This document shows positions 45,598-54,191 of a DNA stretch of 64,000 bases, in pieces (the stretch's first letter is position 1; every line of letters starts with the position of its first letter). The stretch spans positions 62,001 through 126,000 of the forward strand of contig CAMYNM010000003.1 of assembly GCA_947259725.1 (NCBI GenBank), read 5' to 3'. The stretch comes from CALZIK01 sp945787635 (GTDB lineage Bacteria; Acidobacteriota; Thermoanaerobaculia; Multivoradales; JAHEKO01). The translations under genes were made by a program, and so were the position numbers. The notes below the pieces were generated by a model. The model saw only the letters and a program-made list of their open reading frames with translations, did not search any database and was not told the DNA's origin.

Positions 45598-48500
45598 TCA
45601 GGAGTCGAGACCGAGCTTGCGCACCTTCTGGGACACCGCCTGTCGCGAGAGTCCCAACCGGCGAGCAGCCTCGGCGCGGTTGCCGCCCGAGGCCGCAAGA
45701 GCCTCTCGCAGCAGCCGGGTTTCATGACGCAGCATGGCCTCCTGGTAGCCGATCCTGGGCGCCGCCGATGGGTACGGCAGCTCGAGATTCTCGGGCAGAA
45801 CCTCCTCACCGTCGGCGTAGGCAGCCGCGACCGTGAGCACGCTTGCAAGCTCTCTGACGTTGCCCGGCCATTCGTAGGCGGCAAGACGGGACCGTGCGTC
45901 GGAGCTCAACCGGAGCGGACTTCCCGGCGAGGCCACCCGGAGGAAGTGTTCCGCCAGGAGTAGGATGTCCTCGCCGCGCTCACGCAGGGGTGGCAAGGTG
46001 AGCGCTCCCACCCGGAGCCGGAAGAAGAGATCGGCCCGGAACGTACCGTTCTTGACCATCGAATCCAGGTTCCGGTTGGTCGCCGAAACCACTCGAACGT
46101 CGGTCTTTCGGGCCAGGTTCTCGCCCACTCGCACGACCTCGCCTTCCTGGAGGACACGCAGCAGGTACCCCTGCGCCTCGAGGGGAAGGTCTCCGATCTC
46201 GTCCAGAAAGACCATGCCGCGACTGGCGGTCTCGAACACCCCCGCACGATCCTGGATGGCTCCGGTGAACGAACCCCTGACGTGACCGAAGAGGTACGAG
46301 GTGAGCAGCCCCTGGGCTATTCCGGCGCAATTCACGACCACGAAAGGACCGTCGGGCCGCCTTCCCAGGGCATGAACCTCGTGCGCCAGCAACTCCTTGC
46401 CGGTGCCGGTCTCACCCTGGATCAGGATCGGCACTTCGGCCGGCGCCAGCCGCGAAGCTCGCTCGAGAACTTCGACCAGCGCCGGCGATTCGCCGATGAT
46501 CCCGGAGTCGGGGCGCCGGACGATACCTGCGTCGGCGTCGCCGTCACGAAGCTCGGACACATCCCCGATCAAGGTCAACAACACCCTCTGGACCTCGTCG
46601 ATGAAAGGCGCCTGCAGCACCAGCTCACCGGCCGGGATCCGCAGGCTCACCTCGTGCTCGCCACCCCGCGCCTCGCGCACCACCTGGTCGCCGGCTCCGC
46701 GCCGAATCAGCAACCTCGCATCCGGATAGCCGGCACCGGTGAATAGCCGGTCCAGCTCGACCGGGTCGGACCGCCTGGCTGCCAGGTAGCCGCTCACGGC
46801 CCGCCAGGTCCCGCTATCCCGGTCGTCGAGCCGTTCGGCGAGCGGTCCGGCGCCGGCCTCACGAAGCGCAACCACGGCCCGCCGCAAGACCGCCGGCGGC
46901 GCCGTACCCGGCACGATCAGCTCGCAATCGAAGACGAAGCGTCCCGCTCGATAGGGTTCGATCGTCTCGAGAGCGAGCCAGTCCTTCGCCGCGGGCTCAT
47001 TTCCGGTCAAGATCAGGGTCCAGAGTCGCGCGAAAGGGCCCTCTCCCACATGGGCAAGAGCGCTTTCCCGATCGCCCGCAAGGGCCCAGAGCGCGGGAAC
47101 TTCCTCCGCCTCGAGGTCGCTCACTATCCGGGCGGCGCGGGACTCGAGCTCCTCTCGAGCCGCGGCCGGACGCCCGAGCCACCCCAACGCGCGCGCGGCC
47201 AGCTGGTGAAGCTGCGCCGACCGCCAGCGGATGCCGCGCGCACCGAGCTCCTCCATCGCGTCTCGAGCGCGCAGCAGAGCGGCGTGCGGCCTTCCCCGGG
47301 CGAGCTCGTAGCGTACCCAGAGCTCGAGATCGTGAGCCACGCTGCGCCAGTTGCGCGCTCGCCGGTCCTTCACCGTCGCCTCCTCGAGGATCTCGCGTAC
47401 TCCGAGCAGCCGGCCCAGCCGGATCCGGATCTCCGCCAGGTTGAACAGCGTCGCGGTCATCGAACGCGAGCCTTGGACTTCCCGGTGCAACGAGCGTGTG
47501 TGCTTCAGAGCCCTCTCGGCGCCACGCAAGTCTCCCTCTGAGGCCCTTCCGAGAGCCAACTCGTTCCACAGGAGTCCGGCTTCAAAGGGGGTCAGGCGCC
47601 GACGGGCAGCCCGGAGCGCCTCGGCGAAATGCTCCACCGCGCCCGCGCCGTCTCCCCGAGCCTCGGACTCGAGTCCCGAAGCCTTGTGCCACCTCCACAG
47701 GAGCGCGGATCGCTCCTCGGAATCGAGCGCACCCGCCTCGAGCCACTCCTCGACCCGCCCGAGGTGCGATCGCATCCGATCCAGCTCGCCTCGGTCCCAT
47801 GCGTGAGTCGCTGCGAGCAGCTCCGCTCGCCGGCGGGACGCGGCGTCGGCTTCCTCTAGACCCTCGGCCAGCCATCGATCCGCCTCATCCCGGGCACCGC
47901 GGTTCTCGAACACCCGCAGAGCGACCGCGACGACCTGGATTCTCTGTCGTGGCGTCAACCGGTCGGATTGCACCGAGCCGAGCTCGCGGACCGCGGGACC
48001 GAGCCGACCGAGCCGGTACAGGCACCAGAGCCGCAGAACCCGCGCATCGGCGCGGCGCAGGCTCTTGAGCGCGACAGTGGCGTCTTCGAACCGGCCGACC
48101 GCGTAGAGACAGCGAGCAAAATCGACCCGGTCTTGCGGCCGTTCCGGCGCGACAAACCGCCAGGCCCGAGCCGCGGCCCGCCACCGGCCTGCTTGTACGT
48201 GGGCGCGTGGATCCAAGTCTCCGACCGACATCCAGAGCTCGCCGGCTTCGTCGCTTGTCAAGCGTCGGTCCAACTCCGCGAGCTCATCGGCTCCCGAGAG
48301 CATCTCGCGCAGAAAATGCAGCGGTCCAAGCACCCGCAGCTCACGCCCTCCGTTGACGGAGACCTGGGCGCCGAGCGCGACCCGCATGGCGGCGAATTCT
48401 CGACGCCACAAGAAACCGGCTTCGGCGAGCAGCTCCTCGACGCCGTTCGCGACCGATATGGGTACCATGCTCTGACGCCACCGGTCGATCAGCTCGCGAG

Positions 48501-48825
48501 CAATACGACGGCCCTCGCCGCGGCCCGCCGGCGCGGCGTCGGTGCCAAACAGCAGTCGCAGCAGCTCGATGAGTTGCTTCTGGGGCAGCCAGTCCGACGG
48601 AGCCGGCGAAGCCTCGAGGCCCGTGACGAGCCCGCCATCGTTCACCCGAGCGGGCGACCAGTCAATGATCGCTAGGCCCTGGCGCTCGAGATGCGCACTC
48701 GCACACACCGCCTGAAACAGCACTCCGATCCGCTGTCGATCCGTCAACCGAGCTTCGAGCAGGGGTTGACCGGCCGCCGGCGACAGCGCCGAATGGACGA
48801 GGCGCGGCCGCGACCTACCGTTCAT
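45598..48825 (-). CDS. Sigma-54-dependent activator with long N-terminal sensory/TPR region
   Basis: 1075 residues. The C-terminal 310 form an AAA+ sigma-54 activator: Walker A GETGTGKE, the sigma-54 contact loop as GSFTGA (canonical GAFTGA), Walker B MVFLDEIGD, arginine-finger region, and a Fis-type HTH (NRAEAARRLGLSRQAVSQ). Residues 210-690 are helical TPR-like repeats. The first 130 residues resemble a degenerate protein-kinase C-lobe: a HLERQGLAIIDWSPARV stretch stands where kinases have the catalytic loop. An FHA or similar domain was not seen; residues 700-780 are beta-rich. It has no receiver domain, so it may respond to a bound partner. Targets unknown. Confidence 0.85.
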   Translation of the reverse strand: MNGRSRPRLVHSALSPAAGQPLLEARLTDRQRIGVLFQAVCASAHLERQGLAIIDWSPARVNDGGLVTGLEASPAPSDWLPQKQLIELLRLLFGTDAAPAGRGEGRRIARELIDRWRQSMVPISVANGVEELLAEAGFLWRREFAAMRVALGAQVSVNGGRELRVLGPLHFLREMLSGADELAELDRRLTSDEAGELWMSVGDLDPRAHVQAGRWRAAARAWRFVAPERPQDRVDFARCLYAVGRFEDATVALKSLRRADARVLRLWCLYRLGRLGPAVRELGSVQSDRLTPRQRIQVVAVALRVFENRGARDEADRWLAEGLEEADAASRRRAELLAATHAWDRGELDRMRSHLGRVEEWLEAGALDSEERSALLWRWHKASGLESEARGDGAGAVEHFAEALRAARRRLTPFEAGLLWNELALGRASEGDLRGAERALKHTRSLHREVQGSRSMTATLFNLAEIRIRLGRLLGVREILEEATVKDRRARNWRSVAHDLELWVRYELARGRPHAALLRARDAMEELGARGIRWRSAQLHQLAARALGWLGRPAAAREELESRAARIVSDLEAEEVPALWALAGDRESALAHVGEGPFARLWTLILTGNEPAAKDWLALETIEPYRAGRFVFDCELIVPGTAPPAVLRRAVVALREAGAGPLAERLDDRDSGTWRAVSGYLAARRSDPVELDRLFTGAGYPDARLLIRRGAGDQVVREARGGEHEVSLRIPAGELVLQAPFIDEVQRVLLTLIGDVSELRDGDADAGIVRRPDSGIIGESPALVEVLERASRLAPAEVPILIQGETGTGKELLAHEVHALGRRPDGPFVVVNCAGIAQGLLTSYLFGHVRGSFTGAIQDRAGVFETASRGMVFLDEIGDLPLEAQGYLLRVLQEGEVVRVGENLARKTDVRVVSATNRNLDSMVKNGTFRADLFFRLRVGALTLPPLRERGEDILLLAEHFLRVASPGSPLRLSSDARSRLAAYEWPGNVRELASVLTVAAAYADGEEVLPENLELPYPSAAPRIGYQEAMLRHETRLLREALAASGGNRAEAARRLGLSRQAVSQKVRKLGLDS

Positions 48826-48862
48826 CGACCTTCGCCGAGGTCCTGCCGTTCTCTGCCGTCAT
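48815..48862 (-). other. Possible 15-codon upstream ORF overlapping the activator start
   Basis: ATG 48862 to TAG 48815 encodes MTAENGRTSAKVDER and ends inside the activator's first codons (ATGAACGGTAG). A GGGGGAG lies directly ahead, rather close for a ribosome site. A leader peptide is possible but unproven. Confidence 0.25.
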
Positions 48863-48864
48863 CT

Positions 48865-48893
48865 CCCCCTCGGTTGCGGGGGCTCGAAAGCCC
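48865..48893 (-). promoter_or_regulatory. Mutually exclusive leader hairpins of the sigma-54 activator
   Basis: In the leader RNA, GGGCT-TTCG-AGCCC (48893 down to 48880; a UUCG tetraloop) and CCCCC ... GGGGG (48882 down to 48865) share three C residues, so only one can form at a time. This sits 40 bases before the start codon. The surrounding 302-base gap to aroA holds otherwise only the candidate promoter and the micro-ORF; the aroA-side 200 bases show nothing else. Confidence 0.4.
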
Positions 48894-48923
48894 TACTCCT
48901 GATTTTCGCGGAAACGCCCGCGC

Positions 48924-48929
48924 ATCATA
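48924..48929 (-). promoter_or_regulatory. Candidate -10 for the sigma-54 activator
   Basis: TATGAT on the minus strand, one mismatch from consensus, 98 bases before the start codon and just upstream of the hairpins. No clear -35. Confidence 0.35.
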
Positions 48930-49127
48930 CACCGCCCTGGCCCGACGCCCGGCCGAACCTACCGATTCGCGCCTGGTGTCCCGTGCGGCAAGTTCGTGGT
49001 CACACCCGAGCGCGGTGCGGCGCCCGCCGGGCAAGGCGCGACGAACGAGCACATAGCGCGACCAAGGAGCAACGCCGTCCAGCGGGATGCTGCGCCGCGC
49101 GAATGTAAAGGAACTTGCCGCGCGGGA

Positions 49128-50417
49128 CTAGGCCGAGCAAATCGACTCGAGGTCGTTCCAGAACTCCGGATAGGACTTGGCAACGACTTCGGGATCGGCG
49201 ATCGAGACTCCCGGGCGGCGCAGGCCGAGGAGCGCGAACGCCATCGCTATCCGATGGTCGTCGGCGGGATGAACGGCGACTGCCCCGGACGGCGGCGGCT
49301 GGTCGCACCACACGCCCGGCACCTCCAGGGAGTCGGATTTCTCCCGCACGTTCGACACCCCCGTACGGCCCAGCTCGCGAGCCACGACCCGAAGCCGGTC
49401 GCTCTCCTTGAGCCGCACATGGCCGACTCCGGTGATCCTCGTCTCGCCGCTGGCGAAGGGGCCCAGCACCGCGAGGGTCGGTGCCTGGTCGGGCAAGTCA
49501 CCGAGGTTCTCGGCGACCCCGGTCAGGCTGTCCGGCCCTCGAACCTCGAGTTCGTCTCCCAGCCACCGAGTCTCGGCGCCCATGCGCTCGAGAACCTCGA
49601 AGAAACGCCGATCGCCCTGCCGGGAGTCGGCCCGCAGCCCGCCGAGCCGGACACATCCTCCGGTCAGCGCCGCCGCGGCGCCGAAGTAGCACGCGCTCGA
49701 AAAGTCCCCCTCGACCTCGAATCGCGCCCCCGGCACGGTCCGGGGCTCGACGACGAAGAGGTCGCCGCGTCGCTCGACTTGGAGCCCGAAGTCCGCCATC
49801 GCCTGCAGGGTCAGATCGACATAGGGCGCCGAGGCGAGCCCGGTGACTTCGACCGATACGGGGTCGACAGCGCGTACCGACGCCATCAGCAGCGCGGACA
49901 GAAACTGGCTGGATGAACCGGCGTCGAGGATAACGTGTCCGCCGTGAAGCGAGCCTCCCCGGATGCGTATCGGTGCGAATCCGTCGATCTCGAGACACTC
50001 GATCCCTGCTCCGAGCCGGCGAAGCGCATCGAGCAGAGGGGCCATCGGCCGCTCGCGCAAACGTGCCGTTCCGTCGAGCACCCAGTCGCCTGGAATCGCC
50101 GCCAACGAGGCCGCCAGAAACCGGAGCATGGTCCCCGAAGCCCGACAGTCGATCTCGGCACTCGGTACCGGGCGTCGAGATCCGATCGCGAGCACTCCGA
50201 GTCCGGCCTCGACCACGAACCCGACCCGCTCGAGCGCGCCGACCATCGCTTCGGTATCGTCCGCCTCGAGCGGCCGGACGATCTCGGATGGACCGTCCGC
50301 CAAAAGCGCGAGATTGAGCGCCCGGTTGGTTACGCTCTTCGACGGCGGCACCCGAACGCTGCCTCGCGCTCGGCGTCCGGCCTCGATCGCCCGTGGGGAG
50401 CTCGAGGTTGCCTTCAC
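49128..50417 (-). CDS. aroA: 3-phosphoshikimate 1-carboxyvinyltransferase (EPSP synthase)
   Basis: Sixth step of the shikimate pathway. 429 residues: PPSKSVTNRALNLALLADG, DCRASGTMLRFLAA, GSSSQFLSALLMA, and RLKESDRLRVVARE near the end. GTG 50417 (overlapping the lpxH stop, GTGA) has GGAAGG ahead; a longer frame upstream is inside lpxH. The coupling with lpxH suggests a shared lipid-A/aromatic-precursor transcript. Confidence 0.95.
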   Translation of the reverse strand: MKATSSSPRAIEAGRRARGSVRVPPSKSVTNRALNLALLADGPSEIVRPLEADDTEAMVGALERVGFVVEAGLGVLAIGSRRPVPSAEIDCRASGTMLRFLAASLAAIPGDWVLDGTARLRERPMAPLLDALRRLGAGIECLEIDGFAPIRIRGGSLHGGHVILDAGSSSQFLSALLMASVRAVDPVSVEVTGLASAPYVDLTLQAMADFGLQVERRGDLFVVEPRTVPGARFEVEGDFSSACYFGAAAALTGGCVRLGGLRADSRQGDRRFFEVLERMGAETRWLGDELEVRGPDSLTGVAENLGDLPDQAPTLAVLGPFASGETRITGVGHVRLKESDRLRVVARELGRTGVSNVREKSDSLEVPGVWCDQPPPSGAVAVHPADDHRIAMAFALLGLRRPGVSIADPEVVAKSYPEFWNDLESICSA

Positions 50418-51109
50418 GGTCCTTCCGGTCGACCGGGGATCCACTCGACCGCTCGGGTCCGGAACCAGGCGTCCAGGATTCGGATCTCGCCCTCGGGCAG
50501 ACGCCACCGGCGCGGTTCGTGAAAATGCCCGAGGAGCAACTCGTCGTAGCCCTCGCGAAGTCGCTTGCGACCGTAGGCGATGAGCTCGTCTTCCGGAATC
50601 GCGGTCTTGTGCTTGAAATTGGTCTTCGACAGTCCGCGCTCGGCCCGGTGGATGAACGAGTCGGCGAGCCCTCTTGGCAGTCCAAGCATCCCCAGCCTGC
50701 TCAGGCGGTTCTTCGAAAAACGACGCCAGAAACGGTAGAGATAGTCGCGGGCATTCAAGCCATCGCCATGCACCACGAGATACCTGCGGCCTCCGGTCTC
50801 GAACGAGAACTCCGCTCCGATCGAATCGAAATGCCGGTCGTACTCGCTGCCCCGCAGAAAGAAGTCGCGGTTGCCCTCGATGTAATGCACCGGTACGCCT
50901 CGGTCACGCAGCCGCTTCGTTGAATCGATCACCAGGGTGATCTCGGGGGTTTCAAATCGCCGGCTCCCGACCCAGACCTGAAACAAGTCTCCGAGAACAA
51001 CCAGCCGTTCGCACTCGCCGGCCTCGATGGCGTCGAGCTGGCTCGCCAGCGGGGCCGCCAAGCCACCCGGTCCGCCCAAGTGCGCGTCGGCTATGACCGC
51101 AACTGACAT
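50414..51109 (-). CDS. lpxH: UDP-2,3-diacylglucosamine hydrolase-like phosphoesterase
   Basis: Metallophosphoesterase of lipid A synthesis. 231 residues with the LpxH metal ligands: DAHLGG, LGDLFQVWVG, EGNRDFFLRG, VVHGDGLNA and LLGHFHEPR. Found between mrp and aroA. Some bacteria use related enzymes for other nucleotides, but the GNRDFFL signature favours LpxH. Confidence 0.88.
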   Translation of the reverse strand: MSVAVIADAHLGGPGGLAAPLASQLDAIEAGECERLVVLGDLFQVWVGSRRFETPEITLVIDSTKRLRDRGVPVHYIEGNRDFFLRGSEYDRHFDSIGAEFSFETGGRRYLVVHGDGLNARDYLYRFWRRFSKNRLSRLGMLGLPRGLADSFIHRAERGLSKTNFKHKTAIPEDELIAYGRKRLREGYDELLLGHFHEPRRWRLPEGEIRILDAWFRTRAVEWIPGRPEGP

Positions 51110-51132
51110 ACCCTGTGAACGCGTGCCGCGCC

Positions 51133-52212
51133 CTAGAAGATCGACAGCCGAGGCGGCACGTTGGCCGCCGCGGCCGCGATCACGGCCTCGGCAATCCGGC
51201 GAAACGACTCAGCATGCGGCCCCTCCGGTTGGGCCACGACGACCGGAACACCGGAGTCGCCTCCTTCCATGATGGCCGGGTCCAGCGGCACGCGTCCCAA
51301 GAACGTGCTCTCCAGCAACTCGGCGGTCGTCTCTCCGCCGCCGCGTTTGAAGATATCCGTAGTCTCACCGCAGTGGGAGCAAACAAACCCTGACATGTTC
51401 TCGATGATGCCGACAATCGGGACGTTGACCTTGCGAAACATCGCCAGCCCTTTTCGGGCGTCGATCAGGGCGATGTCCTGAGGAGTCGTGACTACCACCG
51501 CTCCCGAAAGGGGCACCCTCTGGCTGATCGTGAGCTGGGCGTCGCCTGTGCCAGGGGGGAGATCCACGATCATGTAGTCGAGCGCTCCCCACTCGACGTC
51601 ACCAAGCAGTTGCTCGATGGCCTTCATCACCATCGGGCCTCGCCAGATCATGGCGGTATCGGTATCGACGATGAAGCCCAGAGACATGAGCTTCACCCCG
51701 TAGCGCTCGAACGGAAGAATCCGCTCGCCGTCGACCTGCGGTCGATCCCGGATGCCGAACATCATGGGTAGAGACGGACCGTAGATGTCTGCATCGAGCA
51801 GTCCGACGCGATGACCCGCCTGTGCCAGGCTCACCGCCAGATTGACGGCGACGGTCGACTTGCCGACGCCCCCTTTGCCGCTCGCCACCGCGACGACATT
51901 GGCCACCTCGGGGATGAGCCCGGCGTCTCGAGAGACGGCTTCCTGAGCCGGAGCCGGCGGTCTCTGAAGGCGCAGCTCCACTTCGACCTCCCCAACCTCT
52001 TCGAGACCGTTCACGGCTTCGCCCACCGCTCGCCGAACGTCTTCGGCGAGCTCGGCTCGATGAGTCGCGATCTCGAGCTCGACCCTGACTTTCCCGGATT
52101 CATCGACCGCAACACGGTCGACGAACCCGAACGACACGATGTCGCGGCTCATGCCGGGAAAGCGGACTTCCTTGAGCTTGTTCCATACAGCTCTTTCCAA
52201 CGATTCTGGCAT
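51133..52212 (-). CDS. mrp: Mrp/ApbC-type P-loop ATPase, Fe-S carrier
   Basis: Transfers Fe-S clusters to apo-proteins. About 359 residues: an N-terminal MIP18-like domain (WNKLKEVRFPGMSRDIVSFG), then the ParA-like ATPase with the deviant Walker A ASGKGGVGKSTVAVNL, YMIVDLPPGTGDAQLT and the CxxC pair FVCSHCGE. ATG 52212 has AGGAG ahead. 11 bases after plsC. Confidence 0.94.
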   Translation of the reverse strand: MPESLERAVWNKLKEVRFPGMSRDIVSFGFVDRVAVDESGKVRVELEIATHRAELAEDVRRAVGEAVNGLEEVGEVEVELRLQRPPAPAQEAVSRDAGLIPEVANVVAVASGKGGVGKSTVAVNLAVSLAQAGHRVGLLDADIYGPSLPMMFGIRDRPQVDGERILPFERYGVKLMSLGFIVDTDTAMIWRGPMVMKAIEQLLGDVEWGALDYMIVDLPPGTGDAQLTISQRVPLSGAVVVTTPQDIALIDARKGLAMFRKVNVPIVGIIENMSGFVCSHCGETTDIFKRGGGETTAELLESTFLGRVPLDPAIMEGGDSGVPVVVAQPEGPHAESFRRIAEAVIAAAAANVPPRLSIF

Positions 52213-52223
52213 TGACAACTCTC

Positions 52224-52979
52224 CTAAACCGGTCCGGGACCAACGAGTCTTTCAACCTGCGCTCGGACCTCGTGTATCAGCTCTGTCTTCTTGCGAACCC
52301 CGAAAGCCTGAACCGACACCGGGGAGCCGTAGTGTACCCGTACCTTGCCGGGCCGGATCTTGAGGGATCTCTTAGGCTGGACCCTGGCACTCCCGGTGAT
52401 CCCCACTGGAACGATCGGCAGCCCGCTCTTGAGCGCCAGGAGAAAACCTCCCCGCTTGAAGGGCAACATCTCGCCGGTGACGGAGCGGGTGCCCTCGGGA
52501 AAAACCAGCACCGAGACTCCATGCTCTTCGAGCTGGGCCACGGCCACCGCGAAACTGTCTCTAGCCGTACTCAGGTCCTGGCGATCAATAGTCACGAAAC
52601 CACCCATCTTGATCGCCCAGCCGAACAAGGGAATCTGAAACAGGCTCTTCTTGGCCAGGAACCGCGTTTGCCCCGGCAAGGTCGCGAGCAGCGCCGGAAT
52701 GTCGAACAGGCTGCGATGGTTGGCCATGAAAATGTACTGCGCGCGAGGATCGAGCTCGCGTTCGAACGCGGCTTCCGCGCGGACTCCGGCAAAGAAAAGA
52801 ACGCCCCGGCTCCAGGTTCTGGCGACCCAGAAAATGAAATGACCACGAGGCCCCAGCCAGCCGAACGCAAGCGCCAGGCTCGCCCAGAAAACCGTGCCCA
52901 AGACCAGGTAGACATTGCCCGAGATCGTGCCGAAAAACACCCTCATCCGTGGTCCGAATCCTGTAGCTTGCTCGCTCAT
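52224..52979 (-). CDS. plsC: 1-acyl-sn-glycerol-3-phosphate acyltransferase
   Basis: Adds the second acyl chain in phosphatidic acid synthesis. 251 residues: one or two N-terminal membrane helices, the catalytic HxxxxD in ANHRSLFD, and FPEGTRS at about residue 160. Head of the plsC-mrp-lpxH-aroA minus-strand run, divergent from the mla cluster. Confidence 0.93.
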   Translation of the reverse strand: MSEQATGFGPRMRVFFGTISGNVYLVLGTVFWASLALAFGWLGPRGHFIFWVARTWSRGVLFFAGVRAEAAFERELDPRAQYIFMANHRSLFDIPALLATLPGQTRFLAKKSLFQIPLFGWAIKMGGFVTIDRQDLSTARDSFAVAVAQLEEHGVSVLVFPEGTRSVTGEMLPFKRGGFLLALKSGLPIVPVGITGSARVQPKRSLKIRPGKVRVHYGSPVSVQAFGVRKKTELIHEVRAQVERLVGPGPV

Positions 52980-52995
52980 GCCGGCATGGTCACCT

Positions 52996-53004
52996 TGCTA
53001 CAAT
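52996..53004 (+). promoter_or_regulatory. Extended -10 box of a leaderless mla transcript
   Basis: TGCTACAAT, nearly consensus extended -10, ends nine bases before ATG 53014. No Shine-Dalgarno. This would start a leaderless message for the whole mla cluster. Confidence 0.5.
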
Positions 53005-53013
53005 CCTACCCAG

Positions 53014-53421
53014 ATGGCCAATCGGCAGAACTTCGCCCGACGGTTTCGCTTTCAGCGAGTCCTCCAAGGAAGCCTCGCCCTCGGAGGTGGCTTCAACCTT
53101 CTGCTCGGAGTCCTGCTTGGCCTGGCCCCCAACGCCGCCCTGGGGATTCTGAGACTCCCAGGACCCGTACCGGCATTCTACCTACAGGTGCTCGCCACGC
53201 TCGCTGCGTTGCTCGGCTGCTACTACCTGCTGGCGGCTTCCGACGTTCGCCGCTACAGCGGAGTGATCGCACTGGCGATCGCCGGCCGATTCGCGGTCGC
53301 CCTGACGCTCGCCCTGGCCGCCGCCGGCCACGCCCCGGCGAGAGGGCTCTGGGTACTTGCGGCCGTGGAACTGGCCTTCGCGGCCACCCACGCGGGCTCC
53401 TGGTGGTCGATCCGCTCATGA
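53014..53421 (+). CDS. Small four-helix membrane protein upstream of mlaE
   Basis: 135 residues with four predicted membrane helices (about 18-40, 47-68, 79-100, 105-127) and Arg-rich ends. No family recognised. Its stop overlaps the mlaE start (ATGA), so it is made with the Mla permease. It may be an auxiliary subunit. ATG follows a leaderless-type -10 box. Confidence 0.7.
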   Translation: MANRQNFARRFRFQRVLQGSLALGGGFNLLLGVLLGLAPNAALGILRLPGPVPAFYLQVLATLAALLGCYYLLAASDVRRYSGVIALAIAGRFAVALTLALAAAGHAPARGLWVLAAVELAFAATHAGSWWSIRS

Positions 53422-54182
53422 CCTCCGGCACTGCGTTCGGCGAATGGCTCGGCGAAGTAGGCCGGCTGAGCGGGTTGGCTCGCAGTGGATTCGTCGCTCT
53501 CGTTCGCCGGCCCTACGCACTCGGTGCCTGGGTGAGAGAGATGGAGCACATCGGGGTTCGCTCGCTCGGGGTCGCCGGCATCACCGCGATCTTCACCGGC
53601 ATGGTCCTGGCGTTGCAGACCGCTTACAGCCTGCCCTCACTGGGCGTGAAGTACTACATCGGAACGGTGGTTTCGAAGTCGGTGGTGCGCGAGCTCGGAC
53701 CGGTGCTGACCGCGCTCATCGTGGGCGGGCGAATCGGCGCGGGGATGACCGCCGAGATCGGCACCATGAAAGTGACCGAACAGATCGACGCGATGCGCTC
53801 GATGGCCGCCGATCCGGTCAAGAAACTGGTCGCGCCCAAGCTGGCGGCCACGCTCATCATGCTTCCAGCACTCACCATCATCGGCAACGGCCTTGGCATT
53901 ATCGGCGGCCTGATCATAGCCACCCTGCAACTCGATCTGACTCCGGGCTTTTACCTCAACGATGTGCTCGACTCACTGACCATCGACGACATCGCAAGCG
54001 GCGTGGGCAAGTCGATCTTCTTTGCCTACTTCATTGCCGTCATCGGCTGCCACAACGGACTCACCGCCGGGGGGGGCGCCGATGGGGTCGGGCGGGCGAC
54101 CACGAACACCGTAGTGATGGCCTCGATCATGGTTCTGGTGTCCGACTTTTTTCTAACCAAGTTCTTCTACCTCTTCTTCTAA
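53418..54182 (+). CDS. mlaE: Mla-type phospholipid ABC permease MlaE
   Basis: Inner-membrane permease of the lipid-asymmetry system. 254 residues; family signature ELGPVLTALIVGGRIGAGMTAEIGTM is clear, followed by KMV-type helices (LPALTIIGNGLGIIGG). The open frame extends far upstream into unrelated sequence; ATG 53418 fits. Coupled to the preceding gene. Confidence 0.94.
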   Translation: MTSGTAFGEWLGEVGRLSGLARSGFVALVRRPYALGAWVREMEHIGVRSLGVAGITAIFTGMVLALQTAYSLPSLGVKYYIGTVVSKSVVRELGPVLTALIVGGRIGAGMTAEIGTMKVTEQIDAMRSMAADPVKKLVAPKLAATLIMLPALTIIGNGLGIIGGLIIATLQLDLTPGFYLNDVLDSLTIDDIASGVGKSIFFAYFIAVIGCHNGLTAGGGADGVGRATTNTVVMASIMVLVSDFFLTKFFYLFF

Positions 54183-54191
54183 GGCCTGGAA

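Noticed and set aside
48826..49127. Sigma-54 promoter before the activator or aroA
   Set aside because: No TGGCAC-N5-TTGC match seen on either strand.
52212..53417. Extended N-terminus that would fuse unrelated sequence to MlaE
   Set aside because: MlaE homology begins at ATG 53418; the upstream portion is antisense to plsC and out of frame with the small membrane protein.
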